Under the pieces are notes generated by a model. It was not told the origin of the DNA. It saw only the letters and a list, made by a program, of their open reading frames with translations, and searched no databases. DNA of 9,758 nt, from contig JAKSQG010000056.1 in assembly GCA_024404275.1 (NCBI GenBank), positions 1-9,758 on the forward strand. The letters run 5' to 3'. Below, piece by piece: positions 1 to 7,315 of the stretch. Within the stretch, counting starts at the first letter, position 1. Each line of letters starts with the position of its first letter. Source of the stretch: Clostridia bacterium. Lineage in GTDB: Bacteria > Bacillota > Clostridia > Christensenellales > Aristaeellaceae. The position numbers and the translations under genes are program-made.

Positions 1-50
1 GCCAGCAGCACAGCTCCCGCGCCCACGCCCTGCGGTTTTTTATTCTGCAT
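1..50 (-). CDS. Start of an unidentified downstream gene (5' partial)
   Basis: Only the first 16 codons are in the window, read as MQNKKPQGVGAGAVLL; the frame is open to the window edge. The ATG at 50-48 is preceded by AAGAAGG (66-60) with a 9-base spacer, which is the main reason to call it a gene. The N-terminus is short and basic, then turns small and hydrophobic, as at the start of a signal peptide or first membrane segment. The product cannot be identified from so little. It lies 59 bases after oppF on the same strand, so it could be the last gene of the opp operon or the first of a new unit; the hairpin at 75-100 lies between them. Confidence 0.5.
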   Translation of the reverse strand, partial: MQNKKPQGVGAGAVLL

Positions 51-59
51 ACTTTTTTT

Positions 60-66
60 CCTTCTT
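60..66 (-). promoter_or_regulatory. Ribosome binding site of the downstream partial gene
   Basis: AAGAAGG on the minus strand, followed by a 9-base A-rich spacer (59-51) and the ATG at 50-48. Motif and spacing are normal for a Gram-positive start, and this site decides the start of the truncated gene at 1-50. Confidence 0.5.
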
Positions 67-74
67 GAAGGCAA

Positions 75-100
75 GGCGGAGAGAAAAAGCTCTCTCCGCC
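75..100 (-). terminator. Hairpin after oppF, possible weak terminator
   Basis: A perfect 10-bp inverted repeat (75-84 with 91-100, GGCGGAGAGA / TCTCTCCGCC) with a 6-base loop begins 10 bases after the oppF stop codon. In the direction of transcription the stem is followed by TTGCCTTC, which is only partly T-rich, so it lacks the uninterrupted U-run of a classical intrinsic terminator. It may be a leaky terminator or a 3'-end stabilising hairpin that lets some transcription reach the gene at position 50. The plus-strand side (TGTCATTCATTATTTC) is slightly more T-rich, but no plus-strand gene ends here. Confidence 0.45.
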
Positions 101-109
101 TGTCATTCA

Positions 110-2473
110 TTATTTCTTTTCGCTGTTCAGACGAGCCTGATAGCGTTCAAACTCCGCCTGGTTGCAGCGCACAAAGTGCCCGGGCGCGACCTCGCGCAGG
201 GTGGGCTGCTCGGTGCTGTAATCATGGGCGACATGCGGATCGTACTTGATGCGCACACGCTGCTTTTCGTACACGGGGTCGGGCAGCGGGATGGCGCTCA
301 GCAGCGACTCCGTATAGGGGTGCAGCGGATGGGCAAACAGCTCGTCGGAGGAAGCCAGCTCCACCAGCTTGCCGTAGTACATCACGCCGATGCGGTCGGA
401 GAAGTACTTGACGACGGACAGGTCATGGGCAATGAACATGATGGTCAGACCCAGCTGCTCACGCAGTTCGTTGAGCAGGTTGATGACCTGCGCCTGAATG
501 GACACGTCCAGCGCGCTGACGGGTTCGTCGGCAATGATCATTTCGGGGCGCATGACCACGGCACGGGCCACGCCGATGCGCTGCTTCTGACCGCCGGAGA
601 ACTCATGCGGATAACGGCCGGCGTGCTCACGCACCAGACCCACCGTCTCCAGCACATCGTAGACCTTCTTGTCGATCTCTTCCTGATTCTTTTCGCCGCG
701 GATGCGCAGACCCTCGGCAATGATCTCACGCACCGTCATGCGGGGGTCGAGCGACGCCACGGGATCCTGGAAGATCATCTGGATCTGCGTGATGTAGCGC
801 TGATGGCGGGCGATGCGCTTTTCCTCACGGTACTTGGCCTTGAGCTTGTTCAGCTCCTCGCCGGAGGCGGCAGCCAGCAGCGGGGCGTAACGCTCATCCA
901 CTTCGTTCTCCAGATCGTGGGCGTGCGTCTTATCGCAGTAATCGTGGTCGAAGCGGGCGGAGGCCATGTCCTCCTTGAGCTGATGGATCTCGGCCTTCAG
1001 CTGCTTCTTTTCGGCAGCGGAGGCATTCTTCATCAGGGCACGCTTGGCGGCGATCTCATCGCGGTAGCTCTTGGTGCCGGCGGCAATGCGCTTGCCCTTG
1101 AAGTAGATGTTGCCGGAGGTGATGTTGTACAGCTTGATGATGGAACGGCCCGTGGTGGTCTTGCCGCAGCCGGATTCACCGACCAGACCGAAGACCTCGC
1201 CCTTCTTGATGTCAAAGCTGACATCGTCCACAGCCTTGACGCCGCGGAAGTACTGGCACAGGTGATCGACGCGCAGCAGCACATCATCGGGAATGTTCAT
1301 TTCGGCGGACTTGTAATCGGCGATCTGCTTGCGGATGCGCAGCTTGTCCATCACGATGGAGGCGATGAGCATCAGCACCGCCACGATCATCATCAGCCAC
1401 GTATGCTGCGCCAGCAGCCAGTAAATGCCGGAGAAGCCGTTCACGGAGTTGTTGTACTCCGTCACAAAGTCGCTGTGCCAGGTGGAAACGGTCTTGGCAA
1501 AGGCAGAACCGAGGGCAGCGCTCTTTTTGCTTTCCGCCGCCTTGATCACATCGGCGATGTCGCCGTAGAAGGAGGCGTTCTGCAGGCTGTCCGCCAGGGC
1601 AGGCACAAAGAATTCATACTCCGCAACGGCGGGGTTTTCGGCCTTGGCGGCCGCGTAGGCTTCCTCAAAGAAGGGCGTGTAATCAACCTTTTCGCCCTTC
1701 GCCTGACGGGCGGCATACACGGCAAAGGCGTCCAGCAGGTTTTCGGCCTCCTCGGCACGGTCCTCGGCACGGACGGCCTCCAGCGCGGCCTGATAATCGG
1801 CATACTCAATGGTCTTGAGGTACTCCGCCGGCGTGACAACGCCGTTCGCTGCCACATGCGCCTTCAGCATCGCCTGCACGCTCTCGCAGAATTCCAGGAA
1901 GGTGCCGGCCTCTTCGCCGTGCGCGGCGGACAGATCGGCATAATAGGTCTCAAACGCGGGACGGTTGGAGGCGTTCAGCGTTTTGCCCTTGGCGCCCTTC
2001 TTGGGGGGATTGAGCGCGGCAGAGTCAAAGTAGGTAAAGCATTCGGCCACGCGCTTTTCGTTGAGGCGCGTTTCGGTCTGCTCAAAGCGGTTCATCCAGG
2101 CGGACGCGTTGAAGTCCGATCCTTCGCTGAACAGGCTGATGGCAGAGCCGACCGTGCCGTGACGGCGCGCGGTCTCCGCCTCGGTGGCCATGTCAACGCA
2201 CCACGCAAAGGCGTTGGCGGTCACTTCCTTCTTGCGGGCGGAGTCGGCGTCCTTTTCGGAAAGCATCTGCCTCATGGCAGAATAATAGGACTGGGAGAAG
2301 CGGAAACGGTCGCCGAGGTTCAGCGAGGCACCGCTGTTTTTGAGGCGGGTCTCCATCTTGCCCCACAGGGTACCCGTGGTGGACAGGGAGCAGATCTCCA
2401 CCACCACGGTGGCCACGATCAGCACCAGACTGATGATGCGCAGGGTGAGGGCGATGTGCTTATTTCTTCTCAT
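110..2473 (-). CDS. oppF: OppF-type oligopeptide ABC transporter ATPase with membrane-anchored N-terminal extension
   Basis: A 787-residue ATPase subunit; OppF proteins are usually about 310-350 residues. The ATPase core begins near residue 398: Walker A GESGCGKTT (432-440), Q-loop MIFQDP (566-571), signature FSGGQKQR (625-632), Walker B IIADEP (646-651), D-loop SALD (653-656) and switch His 683. The Opp/Dpp C-terminal region starts near HPLHPYTESLL (715-725). Residues 1-395 are extra: a basic start (MRRNK), a membrane segment at about 8-28, a polar, Ala/Glu-rich domain at about 30-350, a second segment at about 352-374, then KLRIRK. Charges place both ends in the cytoplasm and the middle domain outside. 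A second insertion, about 466-558, is highly charged and probably coiled coil; it lies between Walker A and the Q-loop. The ATG overlaps the oppD stop (ATGA) and has GGAGGTG 7 bases upstream, which supports the long start; internal Met 392 has no ribosome site. The function of the extension is unknown. Pairing with OppD is inferred from the operon. Confidence 0.9.
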   Translation of the reverse strand: MRRNKHIALTLRIISLVLIVATVVVEICSLSTTGTLWGKMETRLKNSGASLNLGDRFRFSQSYYSAMRQMLSEKDADSARKKEVTANAFAWCVDMATEAETARRHGTVGSAISLFSEGSDFNASAWMNRFEQTETRLNEKRVAECFTYFDSAALNPPKKGAKGKTLNASNRPAFETYYADLSAAHGEEAGTFLEFCESVQAMLKAHVAANGVVTPAEYLKTIEYADYQAALEAVRAEDRAEEAENLLDAFAVYAARQAKGEKVDYTPFFEEAYAAAKAENPAVAEYEFFVPALADSLQNASFYGDIADVIKAAESKKSAALGSAFAKTVSTWHSDFVTEYNNSVNGFSGIYWLLAQHTWLMMIVAVLMLIASIVMDKLRIRKQIADYKSAEMNIPDDVLLRVDHLCQYFRGVKAVDDVSFDIKKGEVFGLVGESGCGKTTTGRSIIKLYNITSGNIYFKGKRIAAGTKSYRDEIAAKRALMKNASAAEKKQLKAEIHQLKEDMASARFDHDYCDKTHAHDLENEVDERYAPLLAAASGEELNKLKAKYREEKRIARHQRYITQIQMIFQDPVASLDPRMTVREIIAEGLRIRGEKNQEEIDKKVYDVLETVGLVREHAGRYPHEFSGGQKQRIGVARAVVMRPEMIIADEPVSALDVSIQAQVINLLNELREQLGLTIMFIAHDLSVVKYFSDRIGVMYYGKLVELASSDELFAHPLHPYTESLLSAIPLPDPVYEKQRVRIKYDPHVAHDYSTEQPTLREVAPGHFVRCNQAEFERYQARLNSEKK

Positions 2474-4656
2474 TTTTCGGCACCTCCCTCATTGCTCACG
2501 GCACGCGCGGCGGCAGCGGCCTCGTTTCTTTCCTTCATGCGGGCCACACGCTCGGTGACGATGGCGGGCACAGGCACCTTGGGCGCGTTGGGATGCAGCA
2601 GCCATGTGGCGGCCCAATGCGTATCGGTGATGTTGAACTGCGGGGGCTGCTGCTCAAAGTCGATCTCCATGGCGTACTTGTTGCGGTCGGCAAAGGCATC
2701 GCCCACGGGCGGATAGAGCATATCGGGCGGCGTGCCGGGGATGGCCTCCAGCTTTTCCTTGGTGTCCAGATCGGGCATGGAGGAAAGCAGCGCCCACGTG
2801 TAGGGATGGGCAGGGCTGTAGAAGATCTCCTCGCTCTTGCCGTATTCGACGATCTTGCCGGCGTACATGACGGCGATGCGGTCGGCCATGTTGGCCACCA
2901 CGCCCAGATCGTGCGTGATGAAGATGATGGACAGCTCGCGCTCCTTTTTGAGGCGGTTGATCAATTCGAGGATCTGCGCCTGAATGGTCACATCCAGTGC
3001 GGTGGTGGGCTCGTCGCAGATAAGGATATCGGGGTTGGCCGCCAGCGCGATGGCGATGACGATGCGCTGTCTCATACCGCCGGAGAACTCAAAGGGATAG
3101 GCACGGTAGCGCTTGCGCGGCTCGGGGATGCCCACCTCCTCCATGAGCTTGAGGGCGTGCTGCTTGGCCATGTGCTTGGTCACGCGGTGCACCATGCCGG
3201 AGGCATTCTCCTGCAGGTAGGCAATCAGCTTCAGCGCGGCTTCATGCGCGTCATAGGCGGCGGCGTTCTTCTCGTTGTAGTGCGCCGTCATGTAATCGAT
3301 GTGGCGCAGCATGTTTTCACGGGTCTGCGGAAGGTCGACGGTGTTGGCGGCAGGCACCTTCCAGTCGGGCTTTCTGCCCTTGGCGGCCAAAGCGTCAAAC
3401 TTCGCCTGCTGACGGTCATGCTTGCGCTGACGGGCGGCGTTGGTGTGCAGACCGTAGATATAGCGGTTGACAAAGTCCTTGAGGCCCACGGTAAAGGTGC
3501 AGGCCGCGGAATCCTTGATGATATCGATGGGGTTGACCGAGGCATCCACCGCGGCGCACACGGCCTCGGCGGTCTTGGTCAGGGGCTTTTCCTGCAGGGT
3601 ATCAGAGGCGGCAATGTCCTGACGGGCAGCGGCGAGGGCCTTCAGCGCCTGCTCACGCAGCGCCTTATAACGGTTCTCGTCGTAGCTCAGGCCCTTTTCG
3701 GCCATGGCGGTAAAACGCTGCTCAAAGCCTTCCTCGGCGGCCTTGCGGCAGACGGCGTTCATCTTTTCGATGTCGCTGCGGTCCACCTGCATGCCGTGGC
3801 TTTCGGCATAGCCGAGGGCGAAGAAATCGGGGCTCTTTTTGGCAAGGGCTTCCTCCAGCGTCAGCTTGAGGCTCTTCAGCTCGGTCAGGGCGTTGTCCCA
3901 GCCCTGCTTTTCACCGGCCTTGATGGCCGCGGAGGCAGCCTTCAGGTGACCGGTAAAGGCGGAAAACGCTTCCGCGGGAACAACAAACTCGTTGCGGGAT
4001 TCCGCCGCCTGTTCCGCCGCGGTCTTGAAGTCCTCCATCAGGGTATCGAAAGCCTTGTTTTCAATGCGGTTGATGAGGTCGCTGACCTTTTCAAAGGCCA
4101 CCTGCGCGGCGTCATGCGCCGTCACATAAGCCTGCTCCAGCTTGGTGTGGCTGGCTTCGATCTTTTTGAACTCGGCGCACGCCGCCTTGATGCTGTCGGC
4201 ATTGGCGGGGTCGCTTTCGACCATGCACTTTTCCATCAGGCGCAGCTTGGCGTTGAACGCCTCACGGCAGGAGCGCTGACGCGCCTTGCCCTTGAGCAGC
4301 ATGGCTTCCGTCAGCTGCTTGCCGATGCGCATGATGGGGTTCAGGGAGGACAGGGGATCCTGGAAGATCATGGCCACCTTGTCGCCGCGCAGACGATAGA
4401 AGTCTTCCTCGGTGATCTTCAGCAGGTCCTGACCGTCATAAAGGATCTCGCCGCCCTCATGGATGGCGTTGCCGGCTTCGATGCCGAGGATGGCCTTGCT
4501 GGTGACGGACTTACCGGAGCCGGATTCGCCCACGATGGCCAGCGTTTCGCCCTTGTACAGGTCAAAGCTGATATCGCGTACCGCCTGTACCTTGCCGTTA
4601 TTGGTGCGGAAGGAGATGCGCAGGTTGCGTACCTGCAGCTTTTTTTCTGCCGCCAT
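2470..4656 (-). CDS. oppD: OppD-type oligopeptide ABC transporter ATPase with a large internal insertion
   Basis: A 728-residue ATPase subunit, about twice the usual 320-360 residues. Walker A is GESGSGKS (43-50), Q-loop MIFQDP (96-101), signature FSGGMRQR (524-531), Walker B ILICDEP (544-550), D-loop TALD (552-555) and switch His 582 in THD, so ATP hydrolysis should be intact. Core homology breaks near residue 124 and resumes near 494 (TKHMAKQHALKLMEEVGI): about 370 residues sit in the helical subdomain that normally contacts the permeases. The insert looks mostly helical and rich in Ala, Lys and Glu, has no membrane segment and resembles nothing I recognise. In the C-terminal Opp/Dpp region (about 612-690) the four Cys positions of the iron-sulfur type are Asp 653, Asn 659, Asp 666 and Thr 684. 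The ATG has AGGAG 9 bases upstream (4666-4670) and follows the oppC stop by one base. Powers peptide import with OppF on the cytoplasmic face. Confidence 0.92.
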   Translation of the reverse strand: MAAEKKLQVRNLRISFRTNNGKVQAVRDISFDLYKGETLAIVGESGSGKSVTSKAILGIEAGNAIHEGGEILYDGQDLLKITEEDFYRLRGDKVAMIFQDPLSSLNPIMRIGKQLTEAMLLKGKARQRSCREAFNAKLRLMEKCMVESDPANADSIKAACAEFKKIEASHTKLEQAYVTAHDAAQVAFEKVSDLINRIENKAFDTLMEDFKTAAEQAAESRNEFVVPAEAFSAFTGHLKAASAAIKAGEKQGWDNALTELKSLKLTLEEALAKKSPDFFALGYAESHGMQVDRSDIEKMNAVCRKAAEEGFEQRFTAMAEKGLSYDENRYKALREQALKALAAARQDIAASDTLQEKPLTKTAEAVCAAVDASVNPIDIIKDSAACTFTVGLKDFVNRYIYGLHTNAARQRKHDRQQAKFDALAAKGRKPDWKVPAANTVDLPQTRENMLRHIDYMTAHYNEKNAAAYDAHEAALKLIAYLQENASGMVHRVTKHMAKQHALKLMEEVGIPEPRKRYRAYPFEFSGGMRQRIVIAIALAANPDILICDEPTTALDVTIQAQILELINRLKKERELSIIFITHDLGVVANMADRIAVMYAGKIVEYGKSEEIFYSPAHPYTWALLSSMPDLDTKEKLEAIPGTPPDMLYPPVGDAFADRNKYAMEIDFEQQPPQFNITDTHWAATWLLHPNAPKVPVPAIVTERVARMKERNEAAAAARAVSNEGGAEK

Positions 4657-4657
4657 G

Positions 4658-6199
4658 TCACTCCACTCCTCTCAAAGACGGGTTGAACGCGTCGCGCAGA
4701 CCGTTGCCGAAAAGGTTGAAGGATACTTCCAGCAGGGAGATAAACAGCGACGGGAACAGAATAATGAAGGGATAATCACGCAGGTAGGGCTTGCCGTTGG
4801 CCAGCATGGTACCCACGCTCGTCATCGTGGAGGATTCCAGATTGACGATGCCAAGATAGGTCAGCGAGGATTCGGAGAAGATAACGCCCGGGATGACCAG
4901 CACGCAGCCGGTGATCAGGGTACCCAGGGAGTTGGGGAAGATGTGCTTGAACATGATGCGCTTGTCCCCGGCGCCCAGCGTGCGGGCAGCCAGCACATAT
5001 TCCTGACCCTTGAAGCGGTAGAACTGCATACGCACGCTGTGCGCCATGCCGATCCAGCCGGTCAATACGAATGCAAACAGCAGCGATCCGACCACGCCGA
5101 CCTGTTTTGACAGGTGCAGCTGGAACAAAACCGTTACGACCGTGAAAGGAATACCGCTCAGGATATCGCTGATACGCTCCATGACCAGGTCGACACGTCC
5201 GCCGTAATAGCCCTCGATGGAGCCGTAGATGGTGCCCAGCACCAGGTTGACGGCGGAAACGCAGATGGCCAGAATGAAGCTGAAGCGGGCGCCGGCGGCC
5301 AGACGGGTCAGAATGTCCTGGCCCTTATCGTTGGTGCCGAAGGCAAAGGAAGGTTCAAAGCCGTAGCAGTAGATGAAGTAGTTGTACTTGCTCAGGCGCA
5401 CCGTGTAGGATTTGGCGGCGCTGGTGCCGCTGACGCGGGCATAGGAATAAGAGCCGTCATCGCCCTCGATGCGGATGGAGTGATAATCGTCCGCCGCACC
5501 CTTGAGGTAGATGGGCTGATAATTGCCGTTTTCATCCAGCTGCGCCACGCCCTTGCTGTCCACCGCGTACCAGATGTTGGCACGCTGGTCGGCATCGCCC
5601 TTGTAGGCGGTCAGTGCCTTGGGGTCGGCCGCGGGATAGATCAGCTGAATGCCCGTCTCATCCTGCCACTTCTGAATGGCCTCGTACTGGTCGAAGGTCA
5701 GCGTCTTTTCCAGCATGCCCAGCGCGTAATAGTCATCCAGACGGATGTCATAATACAGCGTGGTGGCGCTGGCGGCGTTTTTATCCTCATAGGCAGCCTT
5801 GTACACATCCACCACGGGATCGCGGCCCGTTTCCACGCCCATGGCGCGGTAACGGTAATAGTCGGCGCTGTTGACGGTCTTGCTCTCTGTACCGTCCACA
5901 CCCGCCCAGCTCAGCCAGCTGATACGGGGCGGCAGCTTGGTGTAGTTGAGGTAGTTGGTATCGGTCAGCGCCAGGGTGTAGTTGTTCTGGCACACCATGG
6001 GCACAATGATGGCGTAGAGCACCAGAACGATGATGATAATGGCGGCGCCCACGGAGCTCTTGTTGCGCACAACGCGGCTGACGGCATCGCGGAAGTAGCC
6101 GATGGGCTTGGTCTCCAGTTTTTTATCGTGCAGCCGGCCCTCTGTTCCCACAAAGCGGAACTTCTCGGGCGGGATCACGGGAAATCGCTGTTCACTCAT
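4658..6199 (-). CDS. oppC: OppC-type oligopeptide ABC transporter permease with a large extracytoplasmic insertion
   Basis: A 513-residue permease; ordinary OppC/DppC is about 300. A cytoplasmic tail with the typical basic stretch (FRDAVSRVVRNKSS, 36-49) leads into membrane segment 1 (about 50-70). Further hydrophobic segments lie near 304-327, 345-362, 368-388, 424-446 and 478-498. The permease signature facing the ATPases, the EAA loop, is at about 400-423 (EYVLAARTLGAGDKRI onward, ending FPN). Residues 71-285, between segments 1 and 2, form a Tyr- and Asp-rich domain predicted outside the cell, where most OppC proteins have a short loop. The conserved motif before segment 2 reads FGTNDKGQD (287-295) instead of the common FGTDxxGRD. 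The ATG overlaps the oppB stop (TAATG), with GGGGAG about 9-10 bases upstream. Forms the channel with OppB. Confidence 0.92.
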   Translation of the reverse strand: MSEQRFPVIPPEKFRFVGTEGRLHDKKLETKPIGYFRDAVSRVVRNKSSVGAAIIIIVLVLYAIIVPMVCQNNYTLALTDTNYLNYTKLPPRISWLSWAGVDGTESKTVNSADYYRYRAMGVETGRDPVVDVYKAAYEDKNAASATTLYYDIRLDDYYALGMLEKTLTFDQYEAIQKWQDETGIQLIYPAADPKALTAYKGDADQRANIWYAVDSKGVAQLDENGNYQPIYLKGAADDYHSIRIEGDDGSYSYARVSGTSAAKSYTVRLSKYNYFIYCYGFEPSFAFGTNDKGQDILTRLAAGARFSFILAICVSAVNLVLGTIYGSIEGYYGGRVDLVMERISDILSGIPFTVVTVLFQLHLSKQVGVVGSLLFAFVLTGWIGMAHSVRMQFYRFKGQEYVLAARTLGAGDKRIMFKHIFPNSLGTLITGCVLVIPGVIFSESSLTYLGIVNLESSTMTSVGTMLANGKPYLRDYPFIILFPSLFISLLEVSFNLFGNGLRDAFNPSLRGVE

Positions 6200-7158
6200 T
6201 ACTTTTTGCTCCCCATTCTGATTCTCGGGTCGATGAAGCTGTAGCTCAGGTCCACGATGATGCCGCTGACCAGACCGATCAGGGTGTAGAAGGCAGACAG
6301 GAGCATGAACATGTTGTAATCCGGGGTGGCGGAGGTGATGGACTCAATGTAGAGTCGGCCCACGCCGGGAATGGAGAAGATCTGTTCAATGATCATGGAA
6401 CCGGAGATGATGCCGATGAACTCACCCAGGATCATGGGGAAGATAGGCACCATGGAGTTGCGCAGCGCGTGGCGCACGGTGGTCTGCGCGCGGCTCAGAC
6501 CCTTGGTGCGCGCCAGCAGCAGGTAATCACTGGTCAGCACCTCGGTCAGTTCGGCACGGGTGTAACGCGCCAGACCCGCGATGGTACCAAAGCCCAGCGA
6601 CAGGATGGCGGGCACCATGGTGGTAAACATGTTCCAGCTGAAGAAGTCCGTACCTTCCTTCATCAAAGGCGCAAACCACTTGAGCTTGAAGCACAAAAAG
6701 TATTGCACCAGGAAGGCGTACACATAGCTGGGCACCGATACAAATACCATAACGCCGGTAGAAATCAAATGGTCCTGCCACTTGTTCTTTTTCAGTGCCG
6801 CGTAGATGCCAAGCAGCAAGCCCAGCGGCACGGCAAAGATCATGGTATACAGGTTGACCACCACGGTGGCGGGCATCTTTTCGATGAAGACCGACCACAC
6901 GTCGCGGCCCAGGTACTTACCCTCACTGATGCCCCAGTTGCCGCCGATGAGCGTTCTGGATACAAAGATGGCGTACTGCTCCAGCAGCGGCTTGTTGTAG
7001 CCCAGCGCTTCGCGGCGCATTTCGATCAGCTCCTTGTCCTTGCCGAACTGTTCCGCGGGCTTGTTGGGCAAAAGCTTGATGAGGATGAAGCACATGGACA
7101 CGATGATGAAGAACACCATGACCATCAGCAGCAGTCGTTTGATGACGTATTTAAACAT
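6199..7158 (-). CDS. oppB: OppB-type oligopeptide ABC transporter permease
   Basis: At 319 residues this is the only subunit of normal family length. Six hydrophobic segments fall at about 9-29, 97-120, 131-155, 177-199, 236-257 and 283-305. The EAA loop that docks onto the ATPase is at about 211-237 (DYLLLARTKGLSRAQTTVRH onward). The segment after it, IEQIFSIPGVGRLYIESI (257-274), is a classic OppB/DppB hallmark. The ATG at 7158 is preceded by GGAGG and AAGGG (7168-7177), the nearer one 9 bases away. It is the first gene of the tightly packed BCDF block and lies 178 bases after oppA. Pairs with OppC to form the translocation pathway. Confidence 0.95.
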   Translation of the reverse strand: MFKYVIKRLLLMVMVFFIIVSMCFILIKLLPNKPAEQFGKDKELIEMRREALGYNKPLLEQYAIFVSRTLIGGNWGISEGKYLGRDVWSVFIEKMPATVVVNLYTMIFAVPLGLLLGIYAALKKNKWQDHLISTGVMVFVSVPSYVYAFLVQYFLCFKLKWFAPLMKEGTDFFSWNMFTTMVPAILSLGFGTIAGLARYTRAELTEVLTSDYLLLARTKGLSRAQTTVRHALRNSMVPIFPMILGEFIGIISGSMIIEQIFSIPGVGRLYIESITSATPDYNMFMLLSAFYTLIGLVSGIIVDLSYSFIDPRIRMGSKK

Positions 7159-7181
7159 AAGGCTTGTCCCTTCCTCCGTTT

Positions 7182-7223
7182 CCTGTGGGCATTTTCCGTA
7201 TCCGGACGGGAGATCTCCACAGG
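7182..7223 (-). promoter_or_regulatory. Nested inverted repeat upstream of the oppB ribosome binding site
   Basis: The outer arms are CCTGTGG (7182-7188) and CCACAGG (7217-7223); the inner arms are CCGT (7196-7199) and ACGG (7206-7209). They are separated by symmetrical 7-base internal loops. The transcript could fold it into a two-tier hairpin ending 4 bases before the oppB ribosome site at 7168-7177. It might influence oppB translation or be a protein-binding site. The palindrome GGAGATCTCC (7209-7218) overlaps it. The inner stem is short, so this is tentative. Confidence 0.3.
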
Positions 7224-7260
7224 CAGCGGGCCGGCGTTGATCGCTTTATTTCCGGTATCG

Positions 7261-7302
7261 CCCGAAGCAGGGATGCCCCCATACGGAAGCATCCCTGCCG
7301 GG
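7261..7302 (-). promoter_or_regulatory. Strong hairpin between oppA and oppB, likely mRNA 3'-end stabiliser or attenuator
   Basis: A perfect 10-bp stem (GCAGGGATGC 7267-7276 with GCATCCCTGC 7289-7298) and a 12-base loop, extended by CCCG (7261-7264) and CGGG (7299-7302) across a 2-base bulge. In the direction of opp transcription no T-run follows, so it is not a classical terminator for oppA. The plus side is followed by CATTTTTC, which would fit a terminator for antisense transcription. Hairpins in this position are known from other binding-protein operons, such as the repeats between malE and malF, to protect the upstream message and raise its level. That role here is inferred. Confidence 0.55.
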
Positions 7303-7315
7303 CATTTTTCAGCTT

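Noticed and set aside
1298..1300. Internal Met 392 of OppF as the true start of a normal-sized ATPase
   Set aside because: No ribosome binding site precedes it, whereas the ATG at 2473 has a strong site and an ATGA overlap with oppD; the upstream frame is open and contains well-formed membrane segments.
65..2716. 883-residue plus-strand open frame opposite oppF and the end of oppD
   Set aside because: It mirrors a well-supported gene with full ATPase motifs, its translation is His/Gly/Val-rich with no recognisable domain, and it is explained by GC-rich codon use on the other strand.
2470..4656. Two ATPase genes fused in oppD
   Set aside because: Length suggested a tandem ATPase, but there is only one Walker A, one signature and one Walker B; the extra length is an insertion between the Q-loop and signature.
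2593..4686. 697-residue plus-strand open frame opposite oppD
   Set aside because: Same pattern: exact antisense to a conserved ATPase, low-complexity composition and no recognisable motif.
5114..6244. 376-residue plus-strand open frame opposite oppC
   Set aside because: Antisense shadow of the permease; no domain or ribosome site supports it.
7261..7310. Plus-strand intrinsic terminator (hairpin followed by CATTTTTC)
   Set aside because: The shape fits, but there is no credible plus-strand gene for it to end; it is kept as a minus-strand mRNA hairpin, with the antisense option only mentioned.
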